Assembly (NCBI GenBank): GCA_032164245.1
Contig: JAVMKO010000003.1
Span: 3,606,651 to 3,670,650 of the forward strand
Length of the DNA stretch: 64,000 bases
Source of the DNA: Sternotherus odoratus
Taxonomy: Eukaryota > Chordata > Testudines > Kinosternidae
Reading direction: 5' to 3'
The notes under the pieces are model-generated. The model saw only the letters and a program-made list of their open reading frames with translations. It ran no database searches and had not been told where the DNA came from. A program made the translations under genes and the position numbers. Below, in pieces: positions 22,628 to 37,600 of this stretch. Numbering within the stretch: position 1 is the stretch's first letter; each line of letters opens with the position of its first letter.

Positions 22628-25600
22628 CTGGAATGTGAGACAGAGACGGGAGTTACAGGTGGACTCCCACATTTCATCAAACCGGAGAAACAGGACCCAG
22701 CCCGGCCAGGGGTTCTGCCCAACTCTTGCTCGCTGTGAAGATCGCAGAAGGTTTCCCCCGCCCGACTCAGGAGCCTGTCACCGTGTTACCCGAGCATGAG
22801 GAATTTCACCACTCAGCTGATGTGAAGGCACAAATCCAGCCTAGTGACTCCACGTTAGGGCCAAACTGGAGAGGACAAGAGGGCCTGCCGGGCTCCAAAG
22901 CCCAGCGGAGACACTGACAGCTCTGGGGAGTTGGGAACAGGGGGGAGAACCATACGAAGCAGGTCAGAGGCAAAGGGAATGATGGAGAGGCCTGATGGAA
23001 TGGAGAGGCCGACCTTCCTCTCCTACTGTGTGCCAAGCCTTCCAGGAGTGGAGGACTGGTCCTGCTTTGAGCAGGGGGTTGGACTAGATACCTCCTGAGC
23101 TCCCTTCCAACCCTGAGATTCTAGGATTCAGTCACCGGTGCTATCTCTGCACCTTTTCCCACTGCAGCTGCTGTCCTGTGTGCTCCTGAAGCTCTTTACG
23201 GGCAGGGGGCCTGTTTCCTTCTGATAGAGCCAAGTACGTCTTCTGTTGTAAGATTGGGGCTGCCTCCTCCATGTCTCTCCCCATCCCCCTGCTTGTGCCC
23301 CAGGGCATGGGCCACCCACCATTGTCGTTCACAAGCCTCTCCCCCCTCGCAAGCTGCAAAGGGGTCTCCGGAAAGCCCTTCCTCCCCCTCCCCCCGACTC
23401 TCCTCTCCCCAAAGAGTCTGACGCTCACCGGATGGTGATCTCAAAGATCTGGTTCAGCTTGCTCTGCAGCAGCGAGGCCTGCAACAAACAACAACAATCC
23501 CATTAATCTGAGACTTCACGTCACGGCAGAGCTTGTTACAGCCGCAGAGCCCAGACACCTCGCTTCAATGCACAGGGCTGCAGCGCGCCAGTGCGGGCAA
23601 CTACGGGACATGTTCCTTCACCTCCACAGGACAGCTACGGAAAGCAGGAAGTAGTGCTGGGGACGCAGGTACCATGCTTCCCTCCTGCGTCTGTCCCCCA
23701 TCAACACCGCAGCCCGGGGCGAAGTGGTGCTTTGAGATCCCAGCTTTCTTAGGAGATTGGGATCTGGAGTCCAGACTAATTGGGGCCGTTAATGTTTCCT
23801 TGACACGTGTCACAGGAGCAGGGTGCCCTGGCCAAATTTAGACTTGGATCATTCTGTTCTGCCTCCCCCTTGTGGGATATGGGATTCTCCACTTCCTGTC
23901 CCAAAGGGCAGTGCAATGGTGCCGTGTGCTGCTTGACAGCTGCTCCGCTCCACCCCTGAGCTGGCTGCATTTCAACGGTGGCAGATGAGATCCTTACCTC
24001 TGATGTGTAAGGGACTTTGGGGTATTTGCAGCAGAAAGGTCTAAAGATCAGTCTCTCCCAAAGACCACCTAATTCCGGAGGTCTCACAGCGTCAGGGAGC
24101 GGACGGCCGCCTGTGCTTTCACGACCACCTCTGCCATGTGTCGCCAGCAGGGTTTGAACTCGGAACGCCCTACAACATCGGTCTCCATCCCTTGAGCTAA
24201 CGGAATAACTTAGCTGGCGGGTAGCAGTAGTAGGTTGTTATCGGCCAGGAAACCAGCCATTTTAGCCGGGGTACGATCCACACTTTGCGGCCTGCTCCAC
24301 TTCAGTTTTATGCCCCACTGGGATGGGCCCAGCTCACCCTCCCAGCTTATGTCATCTCCACGGCAACGCAGAGCCGGTGGGCGAGAGGCCAAGCGCAGAG
24401 ACTCACCCGGGCACCGCAGTGGGCAGCGATCTCTTCGAAGGGAGCTTTCTGGAACTTCTCCACCACCAGTCGCCTCCTCTCCCGCTCCTGCTCCTCCACG
24501 GCCACGCTGTCTACTAAAGCGCACGGGGGAGAGGGGGCAAAGCGACGGTGAAAAAGCTCTGCAGCACCAGGCACACGCGCCCAGAGTCTCAATCGTTCTG
24601 TTCATGGGTTCTGGGGCCAAGCCCCCAGGGGAACGCATGCTATGGGTGTCCAGGGAACACCCAGAGAGCGGTGCCTTCCCCACCCATCATCTCCCCTACA
24701 TGCCGTGGGGGAGGGGGAGAGCAGCCTGAACGCCACACTGCACAGCTACTGAATTTGGATTTGGGGGTACCCAGCACCCTTGGAAAATCAGGCCCCACGT
24801 GACTCATCCTGGGCCCCCAGACACCCCCGCACCCCAAAATGAAAGGACACATTTGAAAACATTGGCTTAAGCAACTGATTCCCACTCCTGGCTCCCAGTC
24901 CAGTGCTCAGACCATTCGCTGGTCACCTCTCCAGCCCTAAAGGGGATCTTGCTGTGTGAGAGTTAAAGACTCACTGGCCAGGGAGTGTGGTGGGCCTGGG
25001 GCAGCATTTGCACCCTGACACTTCCAGTCATCTTCATGGAGCAGAACAGCAGAAAGAGGGGACGTTTCATACCCTGGACACACACACACAGTGTGACCCA
25101 CACAGCGCGATCTTTCCTCTGTGTGCAAACTAACTTGGGCTTAACGTAGCCCCATCTGGGTGCAAACGTACAACCTGTGACCCCGCAGCGGGACAGACAA
25201 GACGATCTGAGGGTCCCGGTCTGCCCTTAAACTCTATGGGACTCGGGAAGATCGCTCAGGAACTTACCAATCGCTTTCTTCAGGGTTTCATACGTGATCT
25301 CTTCAGCGGGGGCTCTCTAGGGGTAGGGCAAGAAAACAGACATTATACCTCCAGGGCAGCTGGTCTCTGAGCGCACAAGAAAGGGGGCGGGGCTATTTCA
25401 TTTCCAGCACAGACCGTGTGGTTCTAGGGCCCCGCCCACGCGGAGGATTGAGTCCTCGAGTGCTACGGTTTACCACTAGGAGGCGCTAACGTTCGGCGCT
25501 CAAGACAGGGGGGCCTGGGTGAAACTGAACGGCCCGCGCTGTACAGGAGGTCAGACTACATGCTCCGGTGGTTCCTTCTGGCCTAAAACTCTGGGGAGGT

Positions 25601-28600
25601 GCCGACTAGGGCGACCCCCTTTTCAAAAGGCAAAAGCGGGACACATGCAGGAGCCCCGCCCCTTCTGGAGCCCCACCCCCTTCTCCTCCTCTTCCCCCCA
25701 AGACCCCGCCCCCTGGCCAGGCCAGAAGCCAGAGTGAGGCCAGGGTAAGAGCTGCCACCCAGGGAGCCCAGCCCACTGTGGGGAGACCCAGACCTCCCAC
25801 CTGCCCCGGTCAGGGGGCTGGAGTGCCTGAGAGCAGCCCCTGGAGCATATCCCCCCTCTCTAGGGCGCACCGCCTAGGGCAGGCGATGGGTGCGGGACTC
25901 CCCACAATGGCCTGGGCTCTCTGGGTGGCTCTTACCATGGCCCTGCTCCAGTTTCCAGGGGTGGGGCGAGAAAGGAGGGGCAAGGCCCTGTAGCAAGGGG
26001 TGGGGGGGCTGAGGCCCCCATCAGCTCCCCAACAATGGGAAGGGGCTGGCATCACCCCGAGCCTTGGAAAGGTGCAGGGGCGCCACAGGGAATCGGGACC
26101 GGGACATGAACTGTACATTCTGGAACGGGTGGTTGCCCTGGCAGTGGGAGGTAGGGAGCCCGAAGTCTCTGGAAAAGGGTGAACAAGGAGTGGCTGCCCA
26201 TGCCGGGGCTTTCAGAGAGCGAAGACGCTCTTGGACGGTAAAGGCGGGAGAGAACTGCCAGGTGGGAACTCTTCCCCTCCTCCCCCCGAGGATGGGACCC
26301 GAGCTGTCCCGGTCCTGGCGCCAGCAAGGGAGTTGGGCTGTAAAAATTCGTGTGTAGGACCCTGGTGGGCACAAGGCCTATTCGCCTCGCCCTGCTGAAC
26401 ACGTGAGGCGTGAATTATTACCCAGCGCTCCTGGCCCGCAGTGCGCAGACAGAGTGCTCGGCCGTGCATACTAATGAAAAATTATATGGTGCTTAGGCAT
26501 GTCGCATTATCCTATTGAAACAGGAGCTTATGGGGAGAGAAGGCAGGTCAGGAGAGGGAAATGTTTAGCATCAGGGGAAAGACTCGGGATTCTCTTTGCT
26601 CCCACAGATCCTGTGCATTCAGCATAGCTGGAACTACAGCAAGGATCAAATCTGAAATTCACTGAAGATCCTGCAGTCCCAGGGTTTTTTTAGTCTGAGT
26701 CTCTCTAACCACGAGTGCAACATGGAGTCAAGTCCACTGCTGGTGAACAGCGGATCTCAGATGCCAGGGGAGTAGGGAGGGGCGTAAGGAAGCGTCTTCG
26801 CCAAGATCTCGACCCGGTGGAAAGAAGGGGGGAAACGCTCCAGGGGACGGCGGAAGTGAACCAGGAGGGGAGATGAAAGATCGCTACCCACAGACAGGCT
26901 CTGCCCAGCACCCCCAAGTGGGAGAGATGGGAACAGTCTGCAAAAGTTGAAAAGGTGCAAGCACTGAGGAGGGGACCGGAAATGTTCTGGGTCGAAGTAA
27001 TGGGCTAAGGGAACCGTCCGCAGGAAAAGCATCCCACGTAGGAAATCGTCTCCCTCTGGGTTCGCATGACGTGCTCTAATAGGGCTCTAGGTTTGATAGG
27101 AAAATGGCTGTCCCAAGCAAGCGCCCCCCTGCCAATCCTCAGGACACGGAGCACCAGCAGAGGCGCTGTCTAGGCAAGCCACAAAAACCACCCCTCCTGC
27201 TGGTGACTCGGTGTAACGACAAGGCCAGTTCTCAGGCTGGCCTGAGCAGGCAGCCAACGGACGGTACCTCCTCTTTCTCGGGACTGTTTCTTGATTCCAC
27301 TTCGACCTGAAGAGAAATGGTCTCGCCGATGCTCTTCCTCTTGGACAACCGATCTTCGTCTGGAAAACAGGAGGAGCGAACCCGTCGGGACGGCAGAGGG
27401 GGAGACACCCGGAGGCATTGGGAAGGGGGCTGGGTGGGTCTGAAGAGGGAAGGATGCAGCGGTGGTGGGAGCGCCTTTGCTGGAGGTTTTCAGAAGGAGG
27501 CTGGAACCATCTGACTGGGATGGTGTAGACACAACAAATCCTGTGTCCCCTGTGGTCCTTTCTGAGCCCACGGTTCTACTTCTCTCTCTCACAATGCATC
27601 CATGCTCACAGCCCCTGTGAGGCAGGCCAGTGCAGTTATCTCCATTGTACAGGTGGTGCATTGAGACACACGGGGACTAAGTGACTTGACCAAGGCCACG
27701 TGGGGAGTCTATGGCAAGGACTTGAATCTTGGAAGCTAGCAACTAAACCATGCCTCTTGCAGGGCAGGGCGCGGCCATGGAAATGGCCGCAGTGCGCAGG
27801 GACGTTCTGCCCCATACCTGTCAGCTGGGGGATGTAGGGGGTGCTGAGCCGGTCTGAATTATAGCCGCTGCCCCCCAGCACCTCGCTGATCTTGCTCTGT
27901 CGGAAGAAGACCTCGGGCACTAAGTGATCCAGGCTCTTCGTCAGCCTGCGTGATTGAACAGGGAGGAAAACAGGTGACGACACCGGTACGCTGCAGTTTG
28001 GGTTACCTGGGCCCTTGCTTTCCAGAGGCCTGTCAGGTTTCCAGGTGAACAGCTGGGGTTGGTCCTGCTTTGAGTGGGGGCTTGGACTAGCTACCTCCTG
28101 AGATTCTATGATCCTATGATCGGGACGCTCCACCTCCCTCCAGGACAGTCAGATCAGTTCAGGTGACCCTGATCCTCCTCGGACACCGAGACAGCAGAGT
28201 CCCACTGGTCTGAGCAGGCTCAGAACCAGGTCCCTCCCCATTCCTGCCTGGGGGAGGAGACGCCACCACCCGGGGAGAGAGCTGAGGCAGCGAAGGAGCC
28301 AAGGGAAAGGAAATGACTCTGCCGGGAGGTTTCTCTGGCAGCTACTTCTCCAGGATTCCTCCTTCCACTCGCCTGGCACTTCGAACCCGCACCAAGGCTG
28401 CCAGTTACAAAGGGCCGCAGCGTGACGGCCGGTGACGGTTCTGACGGCGCGGCAGGATCTCCGCCGCTGCTCTCAGATCAACCCAAGGGGGACAAGCGCC
28501 TTTTACCGCAGGGTGCTTACCGGGGCGTCTCCACAAACACGTCTTCCGGGAGTAGGTACGGCGCCTCCTTCTGCCTCGTCTCCAGGACCTAGCGGGGAGG

Positions 28601-31600
28601 GAGGGGGAAGAGAACCCCTCAGGGGCTTGTCCTCCCGTGGGCACCTTAACCAACTTAGCAAACAGCCCCGGGAACCGAAGGCGGTGGCTGCAGCCATCCC
28701 GGCTTCTTTGGTAAGGTCAGTTAGTGTTGGGGACGGGCCTGACGCACGGCCCCGGAGAAAACAATCCTCTAGCTGCCCACAGAACAAGGGCTGCCTGGGC
28801 AGAGGCAGCACAAGCGCCGCTTTCCCCCCCCCCCCCACCCTACCCCACCACCAGGCCTGCCTCCACCCTGCCCTGGAGCGCCCCCCTCTCAGAGCGGGAG
28901 GGGAATTCACCCTTCGGCTTCCCCACGGAGACAATCCGCGTGGGGGCCGGGAAGTGCTACTTGCGGGGGTGGGTTTTCTGACGGAGACCCTCCTCTCGTC
29001 ACAGTTGACTGAGACCCCGCAAACTCATTGCACACAGCCCAGTGATCAGGCATGATTTTCAGTGGCCTCCAATCCAGACTGGATTTGACCTGGCGACCAA
29101 GGGCCAGGCCGGTGTCTGGTGTAACACTACAGACCGTGGGGGTGTTCCACTCAAAGCCATGTTGCCCACCAAGAGCCGGGTCCCCTGCACACCCCCAGTG
29201 TACAGCTCGGAGCCGACCGCTGGAGCTGCACCCCGAGGAGCCGGGGGGGGGGGGGGTGCAAGCCGCACTGACCTCGTGGATGTGCTGGCAGAAGGCGGGC
29301 ACCGTGGTGAGCTGGCTGATCAGATTCAAGTAGGCGGCGCCGAGGGCATAGAGGGCGCAGCGGTTGTACACGGGCAGGTTATCCTCGTTGATCTGGGCGA
29401 TCTCCTGCAAAGCCCAGACGGGGAGAGACTCATGAGCACGGGCCAGACCGGGGAGCGGGTGAGTTCGTTAGCCAAGCGATGACCGGCGGACGGGGAGACG
29501 GGGCCCAAAACAAGGTGTCACAGGGTGGCTGGCGCTTGAAGGGGAGTTGTGACCATGGGCACTGATTGTGATTTTGCCCCGGGGGTGCTCCGCCCTGAGG
29601 GCCCGCCCCCACGGCCGCCGCCACCTGGCTCCGCCTCTTCCTGCCCCTGTGCCGTGCCCTCAAGGTCCCCACCCGCTGCTCACTGCCCTCTCCCAGCCGC
29701 CAAACGGCTGATCGCCAGCCTGGCTGATCAGCTGTGTGTGGTGGGGGCTGATACCTGCTATCTTTTTTCCGGGGTGCTCCACCCACCGAGTCAGATCAGC
29801 TGCCTCCCAGCCAGCCACCAGGTGACCTGCAAGCCAGTCAGTGGCTCAGTTGGGATGCAGAGCTCCTGGAGCAAGACTGGTTTCTGTGGCAGAGACGTCG
29901 GCTGGTGGGAACCTGAAGGCAACAGAGAGGCCCCTGCAGAAGACCCCTGGGGAAGGTCAGCATTATAGAAAACCTGATCGCCACTGTGCCGATGTAAAAC
30001 TCCAGGAAGTCAAGCCACATAAGAGAGCCCAGAATCCAGCCCTGGAATCTCCACCACTCTGGCCTGTCTGCTCCGTCGATCCCCGATTTGCACCGAGGGG
30101 AGAGGGCTCCGCCCCCAGGCACCCGCCCCGCTCACATCATCCTACCTGCACCGCCAGCACCAGGCGGATCAGGTCCACCACCACCTCTTCGTTGGCCAGC
30201 TCGATGCTAATGAGCGCCAGCATGCTGTAGAGCGCCTCATAGTGAGGCCGCACGTTGCTCTCCTCTTTGCTCGTCAGGTAGATGTGTCTGTACAGCTGCT
30301 GGGAGTGCTGCCGGAGAGAAGAGAGCACGAAGACTGAGCCCCGGGGAAATACGGGTTCTCGTTCGAGAGCCAGCCCGGCACAAGTCCCACAGGCAGGTGC
30401 TTCTAGCCAGCCATTGCTAAGTACTCGAGACATTAGCCCTGTGACAACTCTGCTGGGGGGGGGAGCCACTGCTGCCGGGCTGCGTTCTGCCTCGGTTACA
30501 TCTACAGCTCCCACGGGCAGCATCTGACCCACCCACATTCAAGAGGGAGCAGTTCTGCCATTGAAGTCTGATACTGCGAGAGGCCAGGCACCTTCTGCAA
30601 GGAGCCGAGACCCCGCAACTCAGCACATCTGGGGGGGGGAGGGATAGCTCAGTGGTTTGAGCATTGGCCTGCTAAACCCAGGGTTGTGAGTTCAATCCTT
30701 GAGGGGGCCATTTAGGGATCTGGGGCAAAAAATCTGTCAGGGGACAGTACTCGATCCTGCTAGTGTAGGCAGGGGACTGGACTCGATGACCTTCAAGGTC
30801 TTTCCAGTTCTAGGAGATTGGTATATCTCCATTTATTTATTTTATTTATCTCAGGGCCCGGCTCCTGATTCCAAAATCCATCTCCAGTCCGGAAAGCACA
30901 CGAGGCCCACTGAAGGGGTGCAAGCACGGTCCTGAGGCGGGGCGCAAGACTGCATGCCCTTGCCGTCCGGCTTTCCTCTAGCTTCCTAGCCAGGGTTTCA
31001 AACTAGGTTCCTTATTGGCTGTGTTTTGATTGGTCCTGAGGGCCCCCCCATCACGCTGGGTCTACAAACCCATGGATTTCCCCAACGGGCCGTACAAAAA
31101 CTCGCCACCGAATCCTGGCTTCATTAGGCAGATTTACATTAAGAGACGGATGCTACAAGACAGCAGCGAGTCCTTTCTGCCTATTCCCCCACCCGCAGGG
31201 CAGATCAGCAGGGATTTGGAAGCTTAGACGGCCAGAAGTCGTGGAGAGTTTCAACCTCAGGATCACAACACATGTCTGGGGAATGCAGAGAGTTTCTCCA
31301 GTCCTAAGATTTCATTATCCACTTGAACTCGCTTTTCTAGTTGCAAAGGAAATCTTGTGCCTCTAAACAGGGTAGAATCCCTGTTATACAAATGGGGCGA
31401 CCAGAACATCAGTGAAGAGAAGGCATGTAGCTTACTAGAGAGAGTTTTCAGATCCTTGGGATTATGTGGTAGTGGCAAAGATTGACTGGGCGGGTAGAAA
31501 TAGGTTCATTTACTCCAGCGGTGTCCAACAGAAATTCAATGCTAGCCACGCTGCTAGCCACACGTGTGGTTTTGAATTTTTCTTATTAGCCACATTACTT

Positions 31601-34600
31601 AAAAGCCACGTTATAAAAAAGCCACATGCATTAGCCACAATTCAATAGCCTGTTCGCCACATGTGGCTAGTGGCGAATGTATTGGACACCGCTGATTTAC
31701 TCTATGACAATGGGGAACATGCAGGGCAGGACACTGCGTAAATGATCATTGCAAGGTTATTTGTAGCTGTGAAATTATCCGAGGTAAACGTTGCCCCGGA
31801 CAATATACCGCTCGATAGTGCGCACATTGTTAGGAACCACAGCATGTTGTGAAACAGCACAAAGGATTCCGGGGGGAAGGGATCAACTCATAACAGAAAA
31901 CAGTGAATGGTCTGGGGAAGAACATTGGCAGGGCAGTGAGTGGAGATCAGCGATTAGAATCCAGCCAGCGTATCTCACACGATCACCGGGTGCTCCCAGG
32001 CCTGGGTAGACGGAGATCTTGCTTCTCTTCGCAGCCACGCTGCTCTGTGCCACGGGGCTCCGGGCCACATCCCTTCTCCGTGTCGCATGCGTTTGGGGGG
32101 CGAGTGACCTGGTACAAGAGCTACCATCAAATCAACCCCAGTGCCTACCTTCTTCATGAAGACGGTATCTTGGCGGGAACACTTGTCCACTTTCAGCTTC
32201 AGGACAGAGATGTCACTGATGGTGCTGCAGTTAAAGAGACAAGGGGAAGGGAAATCTAGGACACAGGCACAGTGGCGTATTGCAGGAGGACAAGAACCGC
32301 CCTTCCCTTAGCCTTCTTGGTAGAATACGAATCCTTTCCTCCACATGCCCAGCTACTGCAGGGAGTAAACCAGTCTGGCAAGAACCCACGCTGGAGGCCT
32401 GTGGCATATTTTTAAAGAAAACTGAGCTATTAAGGGATGTAAAAGACTAAGCTATCGCCCGACCATTGTCATCTGTCGTATTCCTGCCCCTGCGCTTCTG
32501 TTTGTAGCTACCTTCACTTGTACGTAACATCATCATCACAACTGTAAACTCCCCGATCGAGTGTCCTGTCTCTGTGCTCTGTAAGGCTCCTAAGCAATGC
32601 GGTATTATATTGGGCATGAACACAGGCAGCTGTAGGAGTACTGGCTATGTTTCATCTTTACAGGGTTTTACAGGCAGTAATTAATAATCCTCACAACAGC
32701 CCCTGTGAAGACAGCAAGTATCAATCTCCATTTTACAGAAAGGGAAACTGAGGCACAGGAAGATTTAAGCCCAGCAACCCAGAGGAACTCAGTAGCCAGT
32801 AGCGGCTGGTTCCCAGTCCTGGGATCACACCCACAGATTATGCCTCTCAACATTTCTTTATCAACATTAAAACTGTTAATTTCTTGAAAAATGACTATAC
32901 TGATTTCAGGGAACATGTGTTGAAGGGTGAGTATACGTAACGTGTGTAGGTGCCACCACCACCCATAGGTGCCGGGTGTAAAACCAGAGTCCGATCCCAG
33001 CTACAACCCTTCCGCCTGAAACACGCCAGCGCACCTGATAGTTGAAAACTTGGGCCTGTTTCCATGGCGGTCAATGAAGCTGATCAGGATCTCGAGGACA
33101 AAGAGACGCAGGTCGGCGTCTTCCATCAACGCGGCCGAGAGCAGCCTGTCCAGGAAGGAGCTGGGCAGGGCCGTGAGCATGTTGCTGCACTGGAAGCCCA
33201 TGGAGACCTGTGGGTGGCACAAGGCGGAGGGAGGGCAGAGGGGGAGAGAACCAGTGGGAAGAACACCCCAGAATAACGCTGGGGGATGGGCAGGAGAGAG
33301 TCGTTGGCCTGCAGAGAACCTGCCCGAGCTCTATTTTAACCCCTCGTGGCACAGGGAGCAGCTTGGCATGGGAGCGTCCACGCAACCCCTAACAGGCTAT
33401 GCGATGGGCTGGCACAGACAGGCTGCATGGGGAGTCCTGAAGGGCAGTGACCACTAGTCCAGCCCGCAGGCCGGGGCTGCACCTGCAACCTACACGGCGT
33501 CCCTAGCGTGGGAAAGCCAGACAGAGGGACTGGAAATCAAACCCACTGGCACAGCGGGGGCCTAGCCGCGGAGCCACCCAGCCAGTCCGGGCTTTGGAAA
33601 AAAGGGGTTCGAACATGGGTACTGTTCTTTGCATGAGGGTGAGCAGTCAGACCTTTCCAAGGACGGGCAGGTGCCCACCCGCCCACCCGCCAGCCACCGG
33701 CTCTCCCGGGGCAAGGCCCGCGCTGGGACTCCGTGGGCAATCGCTCCCAAACCAACCACACCCGCTAAGGCGACCCCCTTCGTACCTGCAGGAGGGATTT
33801 CAGCAGCATTATCTGAGTCAGGCGATTCCGATTCTCCCTGCGGGGGACAAAAACCAACGTTGAACTCTGCACGGCAAAGAGACTTACACAAACCCAAAGC
33901 CATCAGCTGGTTCCCCGTGCCAGGGCCAGGGCAGGAGTGTTCCCTATGGGATATTTCCTCGCGCCTCGGCCAGGCCAGTGTTAACGGTCGAGCAACGGTG
34001 GCCACACCACTAACCTTAACACTGGGGCCCTCCCTGCTCAATAGAGGTCATTGCCCATGGCTCCTAGTCAGACCCCTGCAGGCCACCAGACGTAATTCTC
34101 CTCCCTCCTCAGCCTTCACACCCTCCTGTCTGCAGACAGTGATCCTGTAGTCACCCCCGGTTACTCCAGATCACAGGCCTCATTCCATCATCCCTTCAGT
34201 CTTGTACCGGTGCAACACGACTGAGTGCAGCGGAGACACACCGGGTTTTCACTAGTCTCTTGGGCGTAACGCATTCCTTGGCCTCTGCTCTGGAACTAGG
34301 CACCAACTCAGGTTTTCATCCGTTCGTTTTTCGAGGTGAATGAGACAAGTCCTGAGGTCCCTATGGGGGACTGGTCTCCACTGGAGCCGACATCGGCATA
34401 GCTGTCTCTCAGGGATGTGAAAAATCCACATACCTGGATGTCATTAACCCAGCCTAACCCACCCGGTAGACAGCGCCAGGGCCTCTGTCCACCTAGCGCC
34501 ACCTCTCGGGGAGGTGGATTAACAGCAGCGAGTGGCTACACATTGTACCACTGTGTAGACACAGCCAGAGTTTTAACTCCATCCGCACTCACTGGGTCAA

Positions 34601-37600
34601 TTAACATCAAGGGGAGTTTGCAGGAAAACGCTATCGTCCTTCAGCCATAGACAACACCTCTCTCTGCACCCTCTATCTCTGAACTCCCAGGCTAAATCAC
34701 ACGGCAGGAAGCCGTGTCCCACAAGGATCAGCTGTGACCTGTAGGAGCAAGAGCAACCCTCGGGGTAAAAGGTGAGTTCGCACCCGCCCATGGAGTCAGC
34801 TTCATCTTTCCCACAGCGTCTAGTAAGATTTAAAAACTCTCAGGGACGAAGCTGATAGCGGAGCTGCGCTAAATGGCTTTTGTGACTCCAGTCTACCGTC
34901 GCCGTCACTGAGCGGGGAAAGGCCTGGTTTTCTCCCGCTCGGGCCGCCGGCCCAATTCTGATCTCACAGCAGGGGCAGCACTGAAGTTAGCGGGCCTGAT
35001 TCTGATCTTGCACTGGAGCAACTCGGGAGTGTCTCCGCTGAAGTCAAGGGAGTTACACCAGTGTAAACGGGGCTGTCCATACGAATCGTGTTACACACCT
35101 AGTGCCAACGGCCTAGTCGGGACATGAATCTAGCACCACCCTCCAAACCTCTTTGCCTAGTATCTCCATCATCTTTGCTGCCATTGTCCTGGCTCCCAGT
35201 AGCAGTTTCTTCTGTTTTGTTCCTCAGCTCCCTTAGTCTCCTATTTTTTCCCCATAGCAAAGCACTAAATGGCATTATTCTACTCGCTGAGGGTAAGCGC
35301 TTTTCCCACAAACTAGCCACGTCTTGAACGCTGCTCTCTGGGCTGGTGGGTTAACACAAACGGGCTGGCGCGTCATTAAATACCACACAATGATCGGCGG
35401 TGCTTTAAGATCCGACATGCCCCCTTCTACAATGAGACCCACGATAGCTTGGCCCGCTTCTCTGGAAAGCTCCAGAGAGATCTAGGACCTGCTTTCATGG
35501 CTTTGTCCTTCTAGCTTCCTTACGCTCGTCTAATTCAGCCACGAGTCAAGTGAGAAGAAGCAGGGCATTTGCCACGAAAAGGAGACCAGGCCATTCCTGC
35601 GCTGCGGGCCTGCTGCCATCTAGCGCTGACAGCCCTTCAGGGAGCTCCCGCTGTGATCAGCAGCGAGCGGCTGCTATCCGTGCCTGATCTCCGGACTTAG
35701 GTCGCATCCCCGGTTTTTATTCCCTTTCCCAAATTGACTTGGACCCAGCTCTAGTCACTGGCCAAGGCTGACCTGAGATATGGGGACATCATCTTATCTC
35801 CAGTGGCCGTGGTCTGCGGCTCTAATGCCTCCCGCTCTCAATACAGACATTCCCTCCTGGGACGGACGGGCTTCTCTCGAGCCGGAATGACGGACTCCTA
35901 CACTAGTTCAGCCCCTTCATTTCCCCAGGAGCCAGGCCCATACAGCAGAGCACAGCATTGACACTAGGACGTGTACGTATAGGAGTCAGTGACTTCAAGC
36001 GGTCCGCCGCCTGCACTCAGACCAGAGAGCGGTCTCTCATCTCCAAGCTGATGCCAGCGATCATGGTCTCATTCCCCCTGGGTTGAGACAGGGGAAACTG
36101 TCTTCACTGGGAGCTGAGAGTGAGCAACACCCCTGGATGTCAGGCAATACGTGACTTCCTCCAGGTCATTCAGTGAGTCAGTGGCGGGATAAGGAATCCC
36201 GGCCAGGGATTCCCAACTCAGTCTCCTCCCCGAAGCCCTAACCCTCTGCGCACTTCCAGCCTCTAGAAGAACAGCCGAGCAAACCCACATGGCTAATTCT
36301 GATGAAGCTACTAGTCTCCTGTGGCCACGTCTGCCTGAAAGGACAGAGATGCAGCATTAAAGCATTTAATGAGCAGCAGGTTTAAACCAAACCAAAGGAA
36401 GCATTTCTTCCCACAATGCAGTTAACCTGTGGAACTCCTTGCCAGAGGATGTTGTGAAGGCCACGACTGTAACAGGGTTCAAAAGAGAACTAGATAAGTT
36501 CATGGAGGATAGATCCATCAGTGGCTATTAGCCAAGATGGTCAGGGAACGCAACCTCAGGGTGTCCTTAGTCTCTGACAGACCGTTGGTCTGACCCGGTA
36601 TGGCTGCTCTTATTAACGCTCTGCTCTCCCGAAGTTCTCTGGCCCCGGATAAGGGTTTCAGTGACAAACAGCAGCTACATTCTGAAAAGGCAGCAAAGCG
36701 TGAGAAGGACGAGGGGAACCCTTTGCTCGCGACACACTGGATTCTCGCGCCTCTCTAACTGCTCCACACAGAAGCTCTGAAAGGGAATTTGGAGGGTGAA
36801 TGCGGATGGAGAGCGTGGCAGTCTCTATAGCACAGAAATGGCCGTGCGGCGCAAGCGTCCTCGCCATGGCCCTACCAGTGCACTGACTGAGGGGGCAGGG
36901 GTGACGGGAGGTCAGTCTCCGTGGCGCTCTCACTTGTTGGTATCTCTGTTACTCAGGGGACCATCTGTGGCGCTGGCTCTGTGATTTGGGCACCCATCCA
37001 ATAAAAGCTGAACTGAGCGCCACCGCTCATTTTATAAAGATGGACACGACCTACAACCACCGGAGGCTGGATTCGAACCGGGGACCTAGAGGTGAAAGGC
37101 AACTCGGAGGAGCGGCCCCAAGAGTCAATGACCTTCCTGAAAACTGGCCCCGGATATGAACTCAAGTCTGGCCCGGGGAATGTCCCAGAGGAGGCTGGGG
37201 ACACTCCCCCGGGGATCCCTGCTGGAGCGAATCCAAACCGGATTCTTGATCGGCTTCCAGTGGGTCACCCGCGAAGGGTTCCCGTTCCGCGGGGGGGCAG
37301 GGAGAGAAGAGAAGTAAATTTGTCCTCACCCAGCTTTCCCAGCGTCTAGAGCGTGGTGCAGAGAAGGCAGCGGGACCTTGCTCATGATAAAGAGCATGAC
37401 CTCTGACCTCTGATAGGTGGGGAGGGTGCTGGCAAAGGAACCTGAGAAGACAGACAGCACTGAGACCATGCAAGACAGTGGAGGGCAACCCGCAGGAGGA
37501 ACACACGCCCCATGGCGGCTACGCGCGCCGATCTCCGCCCTCGGCAGGAGTCCCACACAGAACTGAGCCCGGCACGTCCGTTCATCTCCCCACACACCCC

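Noticed and set aside
28432..29055. 207-codon plus-strand frame
   Set aside because: It overlaps an EFR3B exon on the opposite strand and has low-complexity composition.
30640..30712. Functional tRNA gene
   Set aside because: The A and B boxes are present, but there is no paired acceptor stem and the sequence continues into a SINE body with a CR1-like tail.
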